A stretch of 64,000 bases of DNA from Acinetobacter sp. WCHA55 (GTDB lineage Bacteria > Pseudomonadota > Gammaproteobacteria > Pseudomonadales > Moraxellaceae). The notes beneath the pieces are model-generated. The model was given only the letters and a program-made list of their open reading frames with translations. It was not told where the DNA came from and made no database searches. Shown here in pieces: positions 29,366-38,258 of this stretch. The first letter of the stretch is position 1, and every line of letters starts with the position of its first letter. The stretch is from the NCBI RefSeq assembly GCF_002165305.2, contig NZ_CP032286.1:682001-746000 (forward strand). Reading direction: 5' to 3'. Position numbers and translations under genes: made by a program.

Positions 29366-30997
29366 ATGAAGGTACGTACAGATATTCTTCGACTGGCCAA
29401 AGAGCTGCATACATGGGTTGGGATTTGCGCGGGTATTCTCTTGTTTATCTGCTTTTTTGCAGGTGGGCTAAGTATGTTCCAGCATGATTTGAGTAAGTGG
29501 GCAACACCGCCACAACAAAGTTTACATACGGTTGAATTGCATCAGTACAATGATTTGGTGTCACAGGTACAGCAGCGCTATCCTGAAGCGCAAAAAAGCT
29601 TTCAGATCAATTTAAACTCCAAAGAGTTTCATCATGCCCCGATCCAGTGGCAACCTGCGCAAAGTCAAGCGCATGATGATCATGACTTTGATACCGATCA
29701 AAGTGCAATGTTGGCGACGCTGAAACCAGATGGCAGTTTGCAGGTTGAACAGGAAAACCTATCCAAACTGGGGTGGTTGATTGAACAACTACATGAAACA
29801 GCAGGCATTCCTGGCATGCTAGGGCACCATACACTCGGTGTTTATGTCATGGGGGTGGTATCCGTCTTATATTTTTTGGCGTTGATGACTGGCCTGATCG
29901 TCCTCTTGCCGACGTTGGTCAAAGACTATTTTGCGATACGGCAAGGTAAGAACAAAAAACGCTTTTGGCTTGATGCACACAATGTGATTGGCATTACCAG
30001 TTTACCATTTCATATTTTGATTAGTGTAACGGTGATTGTTTTTGCATTTCATGATCTCTTTTATGATGGTTTAGGGCAACTGGTGTCCAAAGGCAAACCA
30101 TTGTTTGAGCGTCCTGCTGCGGTGCAGATTGTAGAACCAGTCCTTCCATTGGATGTTGAAAAAATACTCTTGCAGGTACAGCAACAAGCACAGGGCTATG
30201 AGGTTTCGTCTGTAAGTTTTAATAATCTCGACCAGCCCGCGAAGGCATCCGCCCGTGTGAGTTTATACAGCCCTGACCAGATGTTACGCGGTGACAACTT
30301 CGATGTGATGTTTTTCAATCCTTATCAGCCCGCACCTTATAGTACGGTCAATTTAAATACCCAGAGTTCAGCTCTAGATCAACTGATTCGATCTATGTTC
30401 AGTTTGCACTTTGGCAACTATGGCGGAGATTTTACTCGGTGGTTGTATTTGGCCTTGGGGATGGGCGGGGCATTTTTATTTTATTCAGGCAATATTCTAT
30501 GGATTGAATCGCGTGTAAAGCGACAAAAAAATCCGAATTTAGCACCACCTGCACAGCGCAAGGATGTGCAATTCATTGCAAACTTAACCATAGGGTCATG
30601 TTTAGGAACAGTCCTTGGCATTTTTATGAGTATGTTGATTGGGCGTTGGGCTTATGTACTCAGTCCTGAGTTACACAGTATCAATGTGTGGTTTATGTAT
30701 ATCTATTATGCGATTTTTATCTTCAGTTTAATGCTTAGCTTTGTACTGGGCGCTGCGCGAGCATTACCAACGTTACTGCTGTCGATTGTGGTTGTTTTAT
30801 TGCTGATGCCTTTGACGTCTGCTATAGCATTGCTTTTACCTGAGATTGGACTCTGGTCATCTGTTTCTTCTTTATGGTGGGTTGACGTCTTTGCTATTCT
30901 TTTTGCGGGGTTATTTTTCCGTTTTTATCGTCAAGCTCAGGCCCGAATAGGGTCCGCAGAAGTGGGTTCTATTTGGTTTGTTGCTCAGAAAAAATGA
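29366..30997 (+). CDS. PepSY-associated membrane protein, putative ferrisiderophore reductase
   Basis: The 543-residue protein has the PepSY-TM layout: a first helix after HTWVGICAGILLF (residues 15-40), a periplasmic PepSY region, helices around residues 165-190 and 205-230 with conserved His (DAHNVIGITSLPFHI), a second periplasmic region, and four C-terminal helices. Family members such as FoxB and FpvG are thought to reduce ferric siderophores in the periplasm to release iron. The receptor upstream and the two small membrane proteins support that role here. It is the last gene of the cluster. Confidence 0.85.
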   Translation: MKVRTDILRLAKELHTWVGICAGILLFICFFAGGLSMFQHDLSKWATPPQQSLHTVELHQYNDLVSQVQQRYPEAQKSFQINLNSKEFHHAPIQWQPAQSQAHDDHDFDTDQSAMLATLKPDGSLQVEQENLSKLGWLIEQLHETAGIPGMLGHHTLGVYVMGVVSVLYFLALMTGLIVLLPTLVKDYFAIRQGKNKKRFWLDAHNVIGITSLPFHILISVTVIVFAFHDLFYDGLGQLVSKGKPLFERPAAVQIVEPVLPLDVEKILLQVQQQAQGYEVSSVSFNNLDQPAKASARVSLYSPDQMLRGDNFDVMFFNPYQPAPYSTVNLNTQSSALDQLIRSMFSLHFGNYGGDFTRWLYLALGMGGAFLFYSGNILWIESRVKRQKNPNLAPPAQRKDVQFIANLTIGSCLGTVLGIFMSMLIGRWAYVLSPELHSINVWFMYIYYAIFIFSLMLSFVLGAARALPTLLLSIVVVLLLMPLTSAIALLLPEIGLWSSVSSLWWVDVFAILFAGLFFRFYRQAQARIGSAEVGSIWFVAQKK

Positions 30998-31079
30998 AAG
31001 ATTGTGCACTGCTCTAAGGCTGAAATAAGAAGCATTTTTAATGGTTACAAAATGAAGCACAGGGCGGTTCAAGCCTAAA

Positions 31080-31121
31080 AAGCCTTTGTAAAAGGGATGA
31101 AGTTTTGCAAAGGCTTCTTTT
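31080..31121 (+). terminator. Terminator after the PepSY gene
   Basis: AAGCCTTTG (31080-31088) pairs with CAAAGGCTT (31108-31116) over a 19-base loop; CTTTT follows. Confidence 0.7.
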
Positions 31122-31266
31122 ATAACTATTATTTTGATGACTCATACTGCAAATGCGTATGTTTCTCATTTTAATTTTATAAAAATCATAAGCTTACATA
31201 ATTTATCTTTTGCAAAGTGAATTAAATGTGTCCATAATGGTTACATTAGAGAATGGAGATTTTGAA

Positions 31267-31731
31267 ATGCGTGGCAATCCTGAAGTCGTAGACTACTTAA
31301 ATATGTTGATCGGTGGAGAATTGGCTGCACGCGATCAATATCTCATTCATTCACGTATGTATGAAGATTGGGGTTTGAGCAAAATCTTTGAACGTATTGA
31401 TCATGAAATGCAAGAAGAAGCACAGCATGCAGATGCGATTATTCGCCGTGTTTTGTTTTTGGAAGGCACACCGAATATGAAACGTGATGACGTTGAAATT
31501 GGTGAAGATGTGGTTTCATGCTTAAAAGCCGATTTAAAGCTTGAATATCATGTACGTGAAAAATTAGCGCAAGGCGTAAAATTGTGTGAAGAAAAGGGTG
31601 ATTACATTACCCGTGACATGTTACGTCAACAAATGTCAGATACCGAAGAAGACCATACTTATTGGTTAGAAAAACAATTACGTTTAATCGAGTTGATTGG
31701 TCTACAAAACTATATTCAGTCTCAGATGTAA
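31267..31731 (+). CDS. bfr: Bacterioferritin-type iron storage protein without the heme Met
   Basis: This 154-residue four-helix ferritin stores iron by oxidising Fe(II). The diiron ligands line up with E. coli Bfr numbering: Glu18, Glu51, His54, and Glu and His in TEEDHTYW near 127-130. The heme-binding Met52 of E. coli Bfr is Ala here (EEAQHAD), so heme binding at the dimer interface is not expected. In this it resembles the Pseudomonas aeruginosa FtnA (formerly BfrA). GGAG precedes the ATG at 31267; an upstream start at 31210 is unlikely. A bidirectional terminator follows. Confidence 0.92.
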   Translation: MRGNPEVVDYLNMLIGGELAARDQYLIHSRMYEDWGLSKIFERIDHEMQEEAQHADAIIRRVLFLEGTPNMKRDDVEIGEDVVSCLKADLKLEYHVREKLAQGVKLCEEKGDYITRDMLRQQMSDTEEDHTYWLEKQLRLIELIGLQNYIQSQM

Positions 31732-31787
31732 GAGATGCATGCCACTTTATGTAAAGGTGACTTTTGCATTTACATACTGAGTAATCA

Positions 31788-31821
31788 AAAAGCCTTCGAA
31801 CATTAATTCGAAGGTTTTTTT
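31788..31821. terminator. Bidirectional terminator between bfr and the peroxiredoxin gene
   Basis: AAAAGCCTTCGAA pairs with TTCGAAGGTTTT; T-rich sequence occurs on both strands, fitting the convergent genes. Confidence 0.88.
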
Positions 31822-31828
31822 GTATGGG

Positions 31829-32398
31829 TCATTTTTTAGAGAACTTTTGAATATCTGCCAATACTTGTCCCGCATGGGTTTGGGTATTCACACTGCTGTA
31901 GTGATAGACCACTGTACCTTGTGGGTCGATCAGAAAGGTCTCACGTTTGGCAATTTTTGCGATGCCTAAGTTCCGCACGATGCCGAGCTGATTGGCCAGT
32001 TGATGATTGTTATCAGCCAAAATAGGGAAATTCAGCCCTAACTTTTTCGAAAATTTTTGATGTGACTGTACATCATCCAGACTTACGCCTAAAACCACGG
32101 CATTATTTTTGCTAAATTGTGGGTAGAGTGCTTTGAACTGATTGGCTTCTTGTGTACAACCTGGTGAGTCATCCTTCGGATAAAAATAGAGAACGACCCA
32201 CTTGCCTTGATATTGTTTGAGCTCATGCCATTTGGTATTTTGATCTTGTAATTTAAAACTCGGTGCGGGCTTGCCTACCCATTGTTTTTGGTCTGATGAA
32301 GCGCTTGAAAAAGCGGGTGCTGCATAAGTGGTGCTACTGATAGTCCAGAAACCACCTAGCGAAATTAAGCTAATCGTTGCCATTTGCATTATTTTCAT
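31829..32398 (-). CDS. Exported Bcp-type peroxiredoxin with a single cysteine
   Basis: The 189-residue protein has a signal peptide (cleavage near TTYAAPA, residue 27) and an AhpC/TSA domain of the Bcp/PrxQ type. The peroxidatic Cys is residue 81 in DDSPGCTQEA; it is the only Cys, so there is no resolving Cys in the chain and an outside thiol must recycle it. It should reduce hydroperoxides in the periplasm. It sits next to iron storage, convergent with bfr, though no shared control is shown. Confidence 0.88.
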   Translation of the reverse strand: MKIMQMATISLISLGGFWTISSTTYAAPAFSSASSDQKQWVGKPAPSFKLQDQNTKWHELKQYQGKWVVLYFYPKDDSPGCTQEANQFKALYPQFSKNNAVVLGVSLDDVQSHQKFSKKLGLNFPILADNNHQLANQLGIVRNLGIAKIAKRETFLIDPQGTVVYHYSSVNTQTHAGQVLADIQKFSKK

Positions 32399-32529
32399 GA
32401 TGTAGGCTGTCCTGAAAAGTATTGACTTGATCTTAGCAAATTTTAAGGCGCTAAAGTGCTGATATTCTCAGATTCAACTCTGAACTTCTCCAGCTCAATT
32501 TAGTGCTTATTCAAAAGGCTTGCTTTGCA

Positions 32530-33300
32530 ATGGAGTCTGATGTTTCATACTGTTTGAAATTTATAGTTTTAGAGTCGGCATTGAATCAACGTATTTTACT
32601 CATCACAGGCTGGGGTGGTGGGACCAAGTTACTGCAAGCTTTGGCTCATGCTTTGCAGCACAAAGGCCATTCGGTTGAGCTGATCAATATTTTTAATGGA
32701 TTGGATACACAGGTGTTGCAGCAACATGCTGAACAAGCCAAAGATTTTGATGTCTTGATCGGTTGGTCTTTGGGGGGACAACTGGCGACTTTATTGGTCG
32801 AAGCTGTGGAAAAGCAGTATCAACAGCAAAAAATATTAATCACTTTGGCTTCAAATCCGTGCTTTGTGGCGCATGAAAACTGGCAAACTGCAATGAGTCC
32901 AGCGACATTTCAAAGCTTTAAACAATCCTTTGAAGTAGATGCGATTGCAACCTTAAAGAAATTTGGATTTATGGTGTGCCAAGGGACGGCAACCACCAAG
33001 CAAGATTTTTTACAGTTGCAAAGTTTGATTCAGCCTCAGTCTTTAGATCTGTTAAAACATGGATTAAATTGTTTAGAACATTTAAATACGGTTGAGATCT
33101 TACAAAAATATACGGGACATCAACTCCATCTGTTGGCCAAGCAAGATTTTTTAGTTAGCTACAAAGTCTTGGATAATTTAAAAGCTTTAGGTGCAACTTT
33201 TTTAGATTCAATGCTTGTAAGTGGTTCACATGGACTTCCAGTTTTTCATGTCGATGAAGTAACTGACCAAATCTGCCAATATTTACAAAAAATGGCTTAA
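32530..33300 (+). CDS. bioH: BioH-like alpha/beta hydrolase heading the biotin genes
   Basis: BioH cleaves the methyl ester of pimeloyl-ACP so that BioF can use it. This 256-residue hydrolase has the GWSLGG nucleophile elbow (Ser80) and the LASNPCFVAHENW segment, which parallels ASSPCFSARDEW of E. coli BioH; the base His is probably in SGSHGLP. It lies about 100 bases before bioA. The start is uncertain: a GTG at 32503, the ATG at 32530 and later codons are all possible. The overall identity to E. coli BioH is low, so the name rests on the motifs and on the location. Confidence 0.72.
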   Translation: MESDVSYCLKFIVLESALNQRILLITGWGGGTKLLQALAHALQHKGHSVELINIFNGLDTQVLQQHAEQAKDFDVLIGWSLGGQLATLLVEAVEKQYQQQKILITLASNPCFVAHENWQTAMSPATFQSFKQSFEVDAIATLKKFGFMVCQGTATTKQDFLQLQSLIQPQSLDLLKHGLNCLEHLNTVEILQKYTGHQLHLLAKQDFLVSYKVLDNLKALGATFLDSMLVSGSHGLPVFHVDEVTDQICQYLQKMA

Positions 33301-33405
33301 ACAATTCGCTGAGTGGCGGATATCGCAATTTCTTTTTGATGCGCGCAGGTTTAAGATCAGTCAAATTGAAATTTTGCTGTAACTGTAGTCGATATGGAGT
33401 TAAGG

Positions 33406-34725
33406 ATGACTGAAATTCATGCCAAATTGGATGCTGAGTTAGATGATTTAGCATTTGATCGAGAACATATTTGGCATCCTTATACCTCGATGACCAATCC
33501 GCTCCCTACCTTTAAAGTTAAAAAAGCTTTTGGTTCAACCATTGAGCTAGAGGATGGTCGTCAGTTGATTGATGGGATGTCTTCGTGGTGGTGTACCATA
33601 CACGGCTACAACCATCCTGAACTGAATCAGGCTGTGACGGATCAACTGCAAAACATGTCGCATATTATGTTTGGTGGTTTTAGTCATGATCCCGCCATTC
33701 AATTGGGCAAATTACTGTTGCAAATCACCCCGCCAAGTTTAGATAAAATTTTCTATGCAGACTCAGGTTCTGTTGCAGTTGAAGTGGCGTTAAAGATGGC
33801 AGTTCAGTATTGGACGTCGCTTGGGAAACAAGGCAAAACCAATTTTGTCACCCCACGTTCGGGCTACCACGGTGATACATGGAATGCGATGTCGGTCTGT
33901 GACCCTGTCACAGGGATGCATCAAATTTTTGGCTCAAGCTTACCCAACCGTATTTTTGTTCCTGCACCGCAAGTTGCCTTTGATGCAGCATGGGATCAAG
34001 AGGACATTCGTGAGCTTGAAAACACCTTAGCAACACAGCATGAAAGTATCGCTGCGCTCATTATTGAGCCGATTGTTCAGGGTGCAGGCGGGATGCGTTT
34101 TTATCATCCTGAGTATTTACGACAGGCCAAATTGCTCTGTGAAAAATACGGTGTTTTACTGATTTTTGATGAAATTGCGACGGGTTTTGGGCGGACAGGG
34201 AAACTCTTTGCTTGGGAGCATGCGCATGTCGAACCTGACATTATGTGCATGGGTAAAGGTTTGACAGGCGGCTATATGACTTTGTCTGCAACCTTAACCA
34301 CAAAGCATATTGCTGAAACCATCAGTCGAGGCGAAGCGGGTGTGTTTATGCACGGCCCAACGTTTATGGCCAATCCCTTGGCGTGTGCGGTGGCGGCGAA
34401 AAGTACAGAACTCCTCATCTCACAAGATTGGCAAAACAATATTCAACGCATCGAAACACAATTGCATAGCGCTTTGACACCTTTGCAGTCACTTGAATAT
34501 GTCCATGACGTTCGTGTACTGGGTGCCATTGGTGTGGTTGAACTGACCTTTAATGTGGATATGAAGACCTTGCAACAGGAGTTTGTCCGCCGGGGTATTT
34601 GGGTACGGCCGTTTGGAAAACTGGTTTACGTGATGCCCCCTTATGTAATTACCCCACAAGAACTCAGAACCTTACTTGAGCAACTGGTTGAAGTGGTCAT
34701 GCAGATGCAGGAGCCTGTTGTATGA
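33406..34725 (+). CDS. bioA: Adenosylmethionine-8-amino-7-oxononanoate aminotransferase
   Basis: BioA transfers an amino group from S-adenosylmethionine to KAPA to make DAPA in biotin synthesis, using PLP. Seen here: HIWHPYTSM near the N-terminus, [17 protein letters not shown], the PLP Asp in [16 protein letters not shown] and the Schiff-base Lys in [15 protein letters not shown] six bases before the ATG at 33406 decides the start over an ATG at 33394. It overlaps bioF by four bases (ATGA). Confidence 0.96.
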   Translation: MTEIHAKLDAELDDLAFDREHIWHPYTSMTNPLPTFKVKKAFGSTIELEDGRQLIDGMSSWWCTIHGYNHPELNQAVTDQLQNMSHIMFGGFSHDPAIQLGKLLLQITPPSLDKIFYADSGSVAVEVALKMAVQYWTSLGKQGKTNFVTPRSGYHGDTWNAMSVCDPVTGMHQIFGSSLPNRIFVPAPQVAFDAAWDQEDIRELENTLATQHESIAALIIEPIVQGAGGMRFYHPEYLRQAKLLCEKYGVLLIFDEIATGFGRTGKLFAWEHAHVEPDIMCMGKGLTGGYMTLSATLTTKHIAETISRGEAGVFMHGPTFMANPLACAVAAKSTELLISQDWQNNIQRIETQLHSALTPLQSLEYVHDVRVLGAIGVVELTFNVDMKTLQQEFVRRGIWVRPFGKLVYVMPPYVITPQELRTLLEQLVEVVMQMQEPVV

Positions 34726-35879
34726 AGCATATAGAGCATTTTGCAACACAACTGGATGTGCTTAAACAGCAAGGCAATTTGCGTCAGTTTACGCCCAATG
34801 TGCAGCAGGGACGGATGATTCGAATCCATGATCATGAGATGTTGAATTTGGCATCGAATGATTATCTAGGATTGGCTGCAAATATCGAATTACGAGAGCA
34901 GTTTTTCGATGAAACACCGAATGCACAGCGCTGGATGAGTTCAGCTTCTTCACGTTTATTGACGGGTAATTTTCCTGAATATGAACAGTTCGAGGCTAGC
35001 TTAAGTCAGGCTTTTCATGGTCGAGCTGCTTTGGTATTCAACAGCGGCTATCACATGAATATTGGTATTTTACCTGCATTAGCGGACAGTAAAACCTTAA
35101 TTCTGGCTGATAAATTAATCCATGCTAGCATGATTGATGGTATTCGTTTATCGACAGCGAAGTTGGTACGTTATCGTCATAATAACTTGGCACATTTAAC
35201 CCAACTTTTGCAGAAGTATCATGCCGATGATGCTTTTGAGCGAATCATTGTGGTGACCGAGTCCATTTTTAGTATGGATGGTGATGAAACCGATTTGGCT
35301 GAACTGGTCCGCATTAAAAAACAGTTTGAAAAAGTCATGCTCTATGTCGACGAAGCACATGGTATTGGTGTGCGTGGTGAGCAAGGTTTGGGTTGTGCCG
35401 AGCAATACCAAGTGATTGATGAGATCGACTTTTTAGTTGGTGCTTTGGGTAAGGCTATGGCTTCAATTGGTGGTTATCTGATTTGTCATCCTGTGATTCG
35501 AGACTATCTCATCAATACTATGCGCCCACTGATTTTTAGTACGGCACAACCGCCGATCTGCATGGCGTGGAGTAACTTTATCTTACAACAAGTCTTGCAG
35601 TTAAATAATTCACGTCAGCATTTACACAGTATCAGTCAGCGCCTACAGCAAGCAGTTCAGGCCAAAGGTTTTGATTGTCCTTCAACGTCTCAAATTGTGC
35701 CTGTGATCATCGGTGATTCGAGCAAAACGGTGGAGAAGGCGAAAGCTTTGCAACAAGCAGGTTTTTATATTATGCCTGTACGACCGCCGACTGTGCCGCA
35801 CCATAGTTCTAGACTACGTATTTCCTTGACCGCTCAAGTTCGCCATACTGATTTAGATCAGTTGATTCAGTTGTTGTGA
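34722..35879 (+). CDS. bioF: 8-amino-7-oxononanoate synthase
   Basis: BioF condenses pimeloyl-ACP (or CoA) with alanine to give KAPA, using PLP. Seen here: [33 protein letters not shown] and the PLP Lys in [13 protein letters not shown]. The ATG overlaps the bioA stop in ATGA, so the two are translationally coupled. Length of 385 residues is normal. Confidence 0.96.
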   Translation: MKHIEHFATQLDVLKQQGNLRQFTPNVQQGRMIRIHDHEMLNLASNDYLGLAANIELREQFFDETPNAQRWMSSASSRLLTGNFPEYEQFEASLSQAFHGRAALVFNSGYHMNIGILPALADSKTLILADKLIHASMIDGIRLSTAKLVRYRHNNLAHLTQLLQKYHADDAFERIIVVTESIFSMDGDETDLAELVRIKKQFEKVMLYVDEAHGIGVRGEQGLGCAEQYQVIDEIDFLVGALGKAMASIGGYLICHPVIRDYLINTMRPLIFSTAQPPICMAWSNFILQQVLQLNNSRQHLHSISQRLQQAVQAKGFDCPSTSQIVPVIIGDSSKTVEKAKALQQAGFYIMPVRPPTVPHHSSRLRISLTAQVRHTDLDQLIQLL

Positions 35880-35886
35880 GTGAGTC

Positions 35887-36666
35887 GTGAAAAATTCAGA
35901 GATTGATAAATCCCAAGTCGCATTGCGCTTTGCTCAGGCAGGGCAAAGTTACACTGAGCATGCGATTGTGCAAAAGCAAATTGCACGACGGCTTTTTGAT
36001 TTAATTCAATGTTACACCGTTAAAACGCAATTTGAGCGAGTGTTTGAAATTGGTTGTGGTTCAGGCAATTTAAGCCATCTTTTGCTGAAAGATTTCCAAA
36101 TTTCACACTATTTACTGAATGACTTATATGCAGAGGTACAACAACACTTTCAGGGTTGTTCAAATATAGACTGGTTGTTGGGTGACATTGAACAGCTTAT
36201 TTTTCCAACTCATTTAGAACTGATCGTATCGACCTCTGCACTGCAGTGGATGACGGATCTTGCTGCTGTTTTCCAGAAAGCGAATGGCAGTCTGCTTCCA
36301 CAAGGGCTATTTTGTTTTTCCACTTTTGGTGAGCGAAATTTACAAGAGATTAAGACTTTAACGGGGCAAGGTTTAGATTATGTAAATATCGAACAATTGC
36401 GCGAAAAATTGCAAAATCAAGGTTTTGAAGTTCTGCATTTGTCTGAACAGATTGAATCCTTAGACTTTGCGACACCGAAACAGGTACTCCAACATTTAAA
36501 AGCCACTGGTGTCACGGCAACTGCCTCTAACTTTCGTTGGACCAAGCACTCGCTCGAACGCTTTTATCAAGATTATCAACAGTTTTCACAACTCGATACA
36601 TCAGGGCAGATTCATTATCGCCTGAGTTATCACCCTATTTATTGTATTGCACGGAGAATGTCATGA
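35887..36666 (+). CDS. bioC: Malonyl-ACP O-methyltransferase BioC
   Basis: BioC methylates malonyl-ACP to disguise it as a fatty acid starter and so opens pimelate synthesis. The SAM site FEIGCGSGNLSHLL is at about residues 54-67, followed by STSALQWM, a BioC hallmark. The start is GTG at 35887, eight bases after bioF. It overlaps bioD by four bases (ATGA). Length 259 residues. Confidence 0.93.
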   Translation: MKNSEIDKSQVALRFAQAGQSYTEHAIVQKQIARRLFDLIQCYTVKTQFERVFEIGCGSGNLSHLLLKDFQISHYLLNDLYAEVQQHFQGCSNIDWLLGDIEQLIFPTHLELIVSTSALQWMTDLAAVFQKANGSLLPQGLFCFSTFGERNLQEIKTLTGQGLDYVNIEQLREKLQNQGFEVLHLSEQIESLDFATPKQVLQHLKATGVTATASNFRWTKHSLERFYQDYQQFSQLDTSGQIHYRLSYHPIYCIARRMS

Positions 36667-37307
36667 CTGGATCAGTTTACTTTATCAGTGGAATCGATAC
36701 AGGCATTGGGAAAACCTATACCACAGGCTATTTAGCCAAGCTTTGGAATGAACAAGGCAAGAAAACCATTACCCAAAAGTTAGTGCAAACTGGCAATGTT
36801 GATGTCTCTGAAGACATTGAACAGCACCGCAAAATTATGGGTATGGGCTGGTTTCCTGAAGATGACAGTAAGCTGACTATGCCTGAAATTTTTAGTTATC
36901 CTGCATCGCCACATTTAGCGACTAAAATAGATGGTCGTGAGATTGATTTTGCAAAAATCGAGCGTGCTACTCAGCAGTTGGCTGAAAAATATGAAGTGGT
37001 GTTGTTAGAAGGTGCGGGTGGTTTGATGGTGCCTTTAACCACAGAGTTGCTTAGCATTGACTATATTGCAGCTAAGCAACTGCCTGTGATTTTGGTAAGT
37101 TCGGGGCGTTTGGGCAGTATTAATCATACCATTTTAAGTTTAGAGGCACTGAAAAGTCGTGGTTTAGAGCTCTATGCTTTAGCTTATAATTTAAATGATG
37201 AGTCACAAGATGAACTCATTTCTAAAGATACTGCGACCTATTTAAAAGCTTATTTGGCGGCACATTTTCCGCAAGCCTTGTGGATGGACATCCCCGTATT
37301 GAAGTAA
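36663..37307 (+). CDS. bioD: Dethiobiotin synthetase BioD
   Basis: BioD carboxylates DAPA with ATP to form dethiobiotin. The P-loop is GIDTGIGKTYTTG (residues 9-21), and LLEGAGGLMVPL holds the second conserved site. The protein is 214 residues when started at the ATG at 36663, which overlaps the bioC stop; the frame is open farther upstream but inside bioC. bioB, needed for the last step, is not in this window. Confidence 0.95.
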   Translation: MTGSVYFISGIDTGIGKTYTTGYLAKLWNEQGKKTITQKLVQTGNVDVSEDIEQHRKIMGMGWFPEDDSKLTMPEIFSYPASPHLATKIDGREIDFAKIERATQQLAEKYEVVLLEGAGGLMVPLTTELLSIDYIAAKQLPVILVSSGRLGSINHTILSLEALKSRGLELYALAYNLNDESQDELISKDTATYLKAYLAAHFPQALWMDIPVLK

Positions 37308-37329
37308 TTCGAAGGGTCTCTAAAAAATA

Positions 37330-37368
37330 AAAAAACCGCGAACAGCAAAAGTTGTTAGCGGTTTTTTT
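37330..37368. terminator. Bidirectional terminator between bioD and exbD
   Basis: AAAACCGC plus AACA pairs with TGTT plus GCGGTTTT, with small mismatches; A- and T-runs on both sides suit the convergent operons. Confidence 0.85.
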
Positions 37369-37379
37369 GTCGATTTTAT

Positions 37380-37796
37380 TTATTGATTACTCACGACTCC
37401 AATTTTTTTCACATCAAGGCGTTGAGCTGCGGCCATGACCATCGCAATGTATTTGTATTCCGTTGCGCGGTCAGCTTTGAGTTTGATTTGGTCTTGATCT
37501 GCCTTTTGAGCAACGGTTTGAAACAAGGCTTCGAGCGCTTGTTTAGACTCCACAGCTTGTTCATTCCAAAACATTTTGCCTTGAGCATCTAGACGTAATT
37601 CTACAATCTCAGGTGGTTTCTCCTGAGTCGGTGGTGGCGTACCATTGGGTAGATTGATATTAATAGCGTTGTTTGGTAGTGGAATAGTGATAATGAACAT
37701 AATCAACAACACCAACATGACATCAATTAAAGGCGTCATGTTGACATCAATCATGACATCTTCATCATCTTGGTTGGAACCAACATTCATACCCAT
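37380..37796 (-). CDS. exbD: ExbD-type biopolymer transport protein (second copy)
   Basis: ExbD with ExbB forms the proton-driven motor that energises TonB. This 138-residue protein has the conserved N-terminal stretch DVNMTPLIDVMLVLLIMFII with the essential membrane Asp, then a periplasmic domain. GAAGGA precedes the ATG. It follows the other exbD by 18 bases and differs from it throughout the periplasmic domain, so the two are paralogs and not a recent duplication. Confidence 0.93.
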   Translation of the reverse strand: MGMNVGSNQDDEDVMIDVNMTPLIDVMLVLLIMFIITIPLPNNAININLPNGTPPPTQEKPPEIVELRLDAQGKMFWNEQAVESKQALEALFQTVAQKADQDQIKLKADRATEYKYIAMVMAAAQRLDVKKIGVVSNQ

Positions 37797-37814
37797 AGCT
37801 GAATCCTTCTTTGA

Positions 37815-38240
37815 TTAAGGTGAAGAGGGCGGTGTGGTGACAAAGGCGATTTTGCCAATACCCGCTTGCTGTGTTGTACTAATGACCTGGTCAATCGCAT
37901 CGTATGGCGTAAGCTGGTCACCACGAATGTGGACATCGGGCTGAGGCCTCTTTTGTGCCTCTGTCTGTAACCGAGAGAGTAAAGTGGCTTTATCGGCAAT
38001 GTAACTTTCATTCCAGAAAATATCCCCATTTTTATTGACTGCAAGTTGAATATTTTCAGGTTTGGTTTCATAAGGCACATTCTTCTCTTCAGGCAAATTG
38101 ACTGGCACGGTATGAACCGCAACAGGCACTGTAATGAGAAAAATAATTAGCAAAACCAACATAATATCAACCAGAGGGGTGGTATTAATTGTTCCGATTA
38201 CATCATCATCGCTGTCATTTGAATTTACCGTCATTCCCAT
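37815..38240 (-). CDS. exbD: ExbD-type biopolymer transport protein (first copy)
   Basis: This 141-residue ExbD has the conserved TINTTPLVDIMLVLLIIFLI segment with the membrane Asp, and a periplasmic domain of the usual size. GAGGAA precedes the ATG. It lies 18 bases after exbB. Two ExbD genes in one tonB operon are known from several Gammaproteobacteria such as Xanthomonas, where the second is dispensable for some substrates. Confidence 0.93.
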   Translation of the reverse strand: MGMTVNSNDSDDDVIGTINTTPLVDIMLVLLIIFLITVPVAVHTVPVNLPEEKNVPYETKPENIQLAVNKNGDIFWNESYIADKATLLSRLQTEAQKRPQPDVHIRGDQLTPYDAIDQVISTTQQAGIGKIAFVTTPPSSP

Positions 38241-38258
38241 GGCTGATTCCTCATGTTC

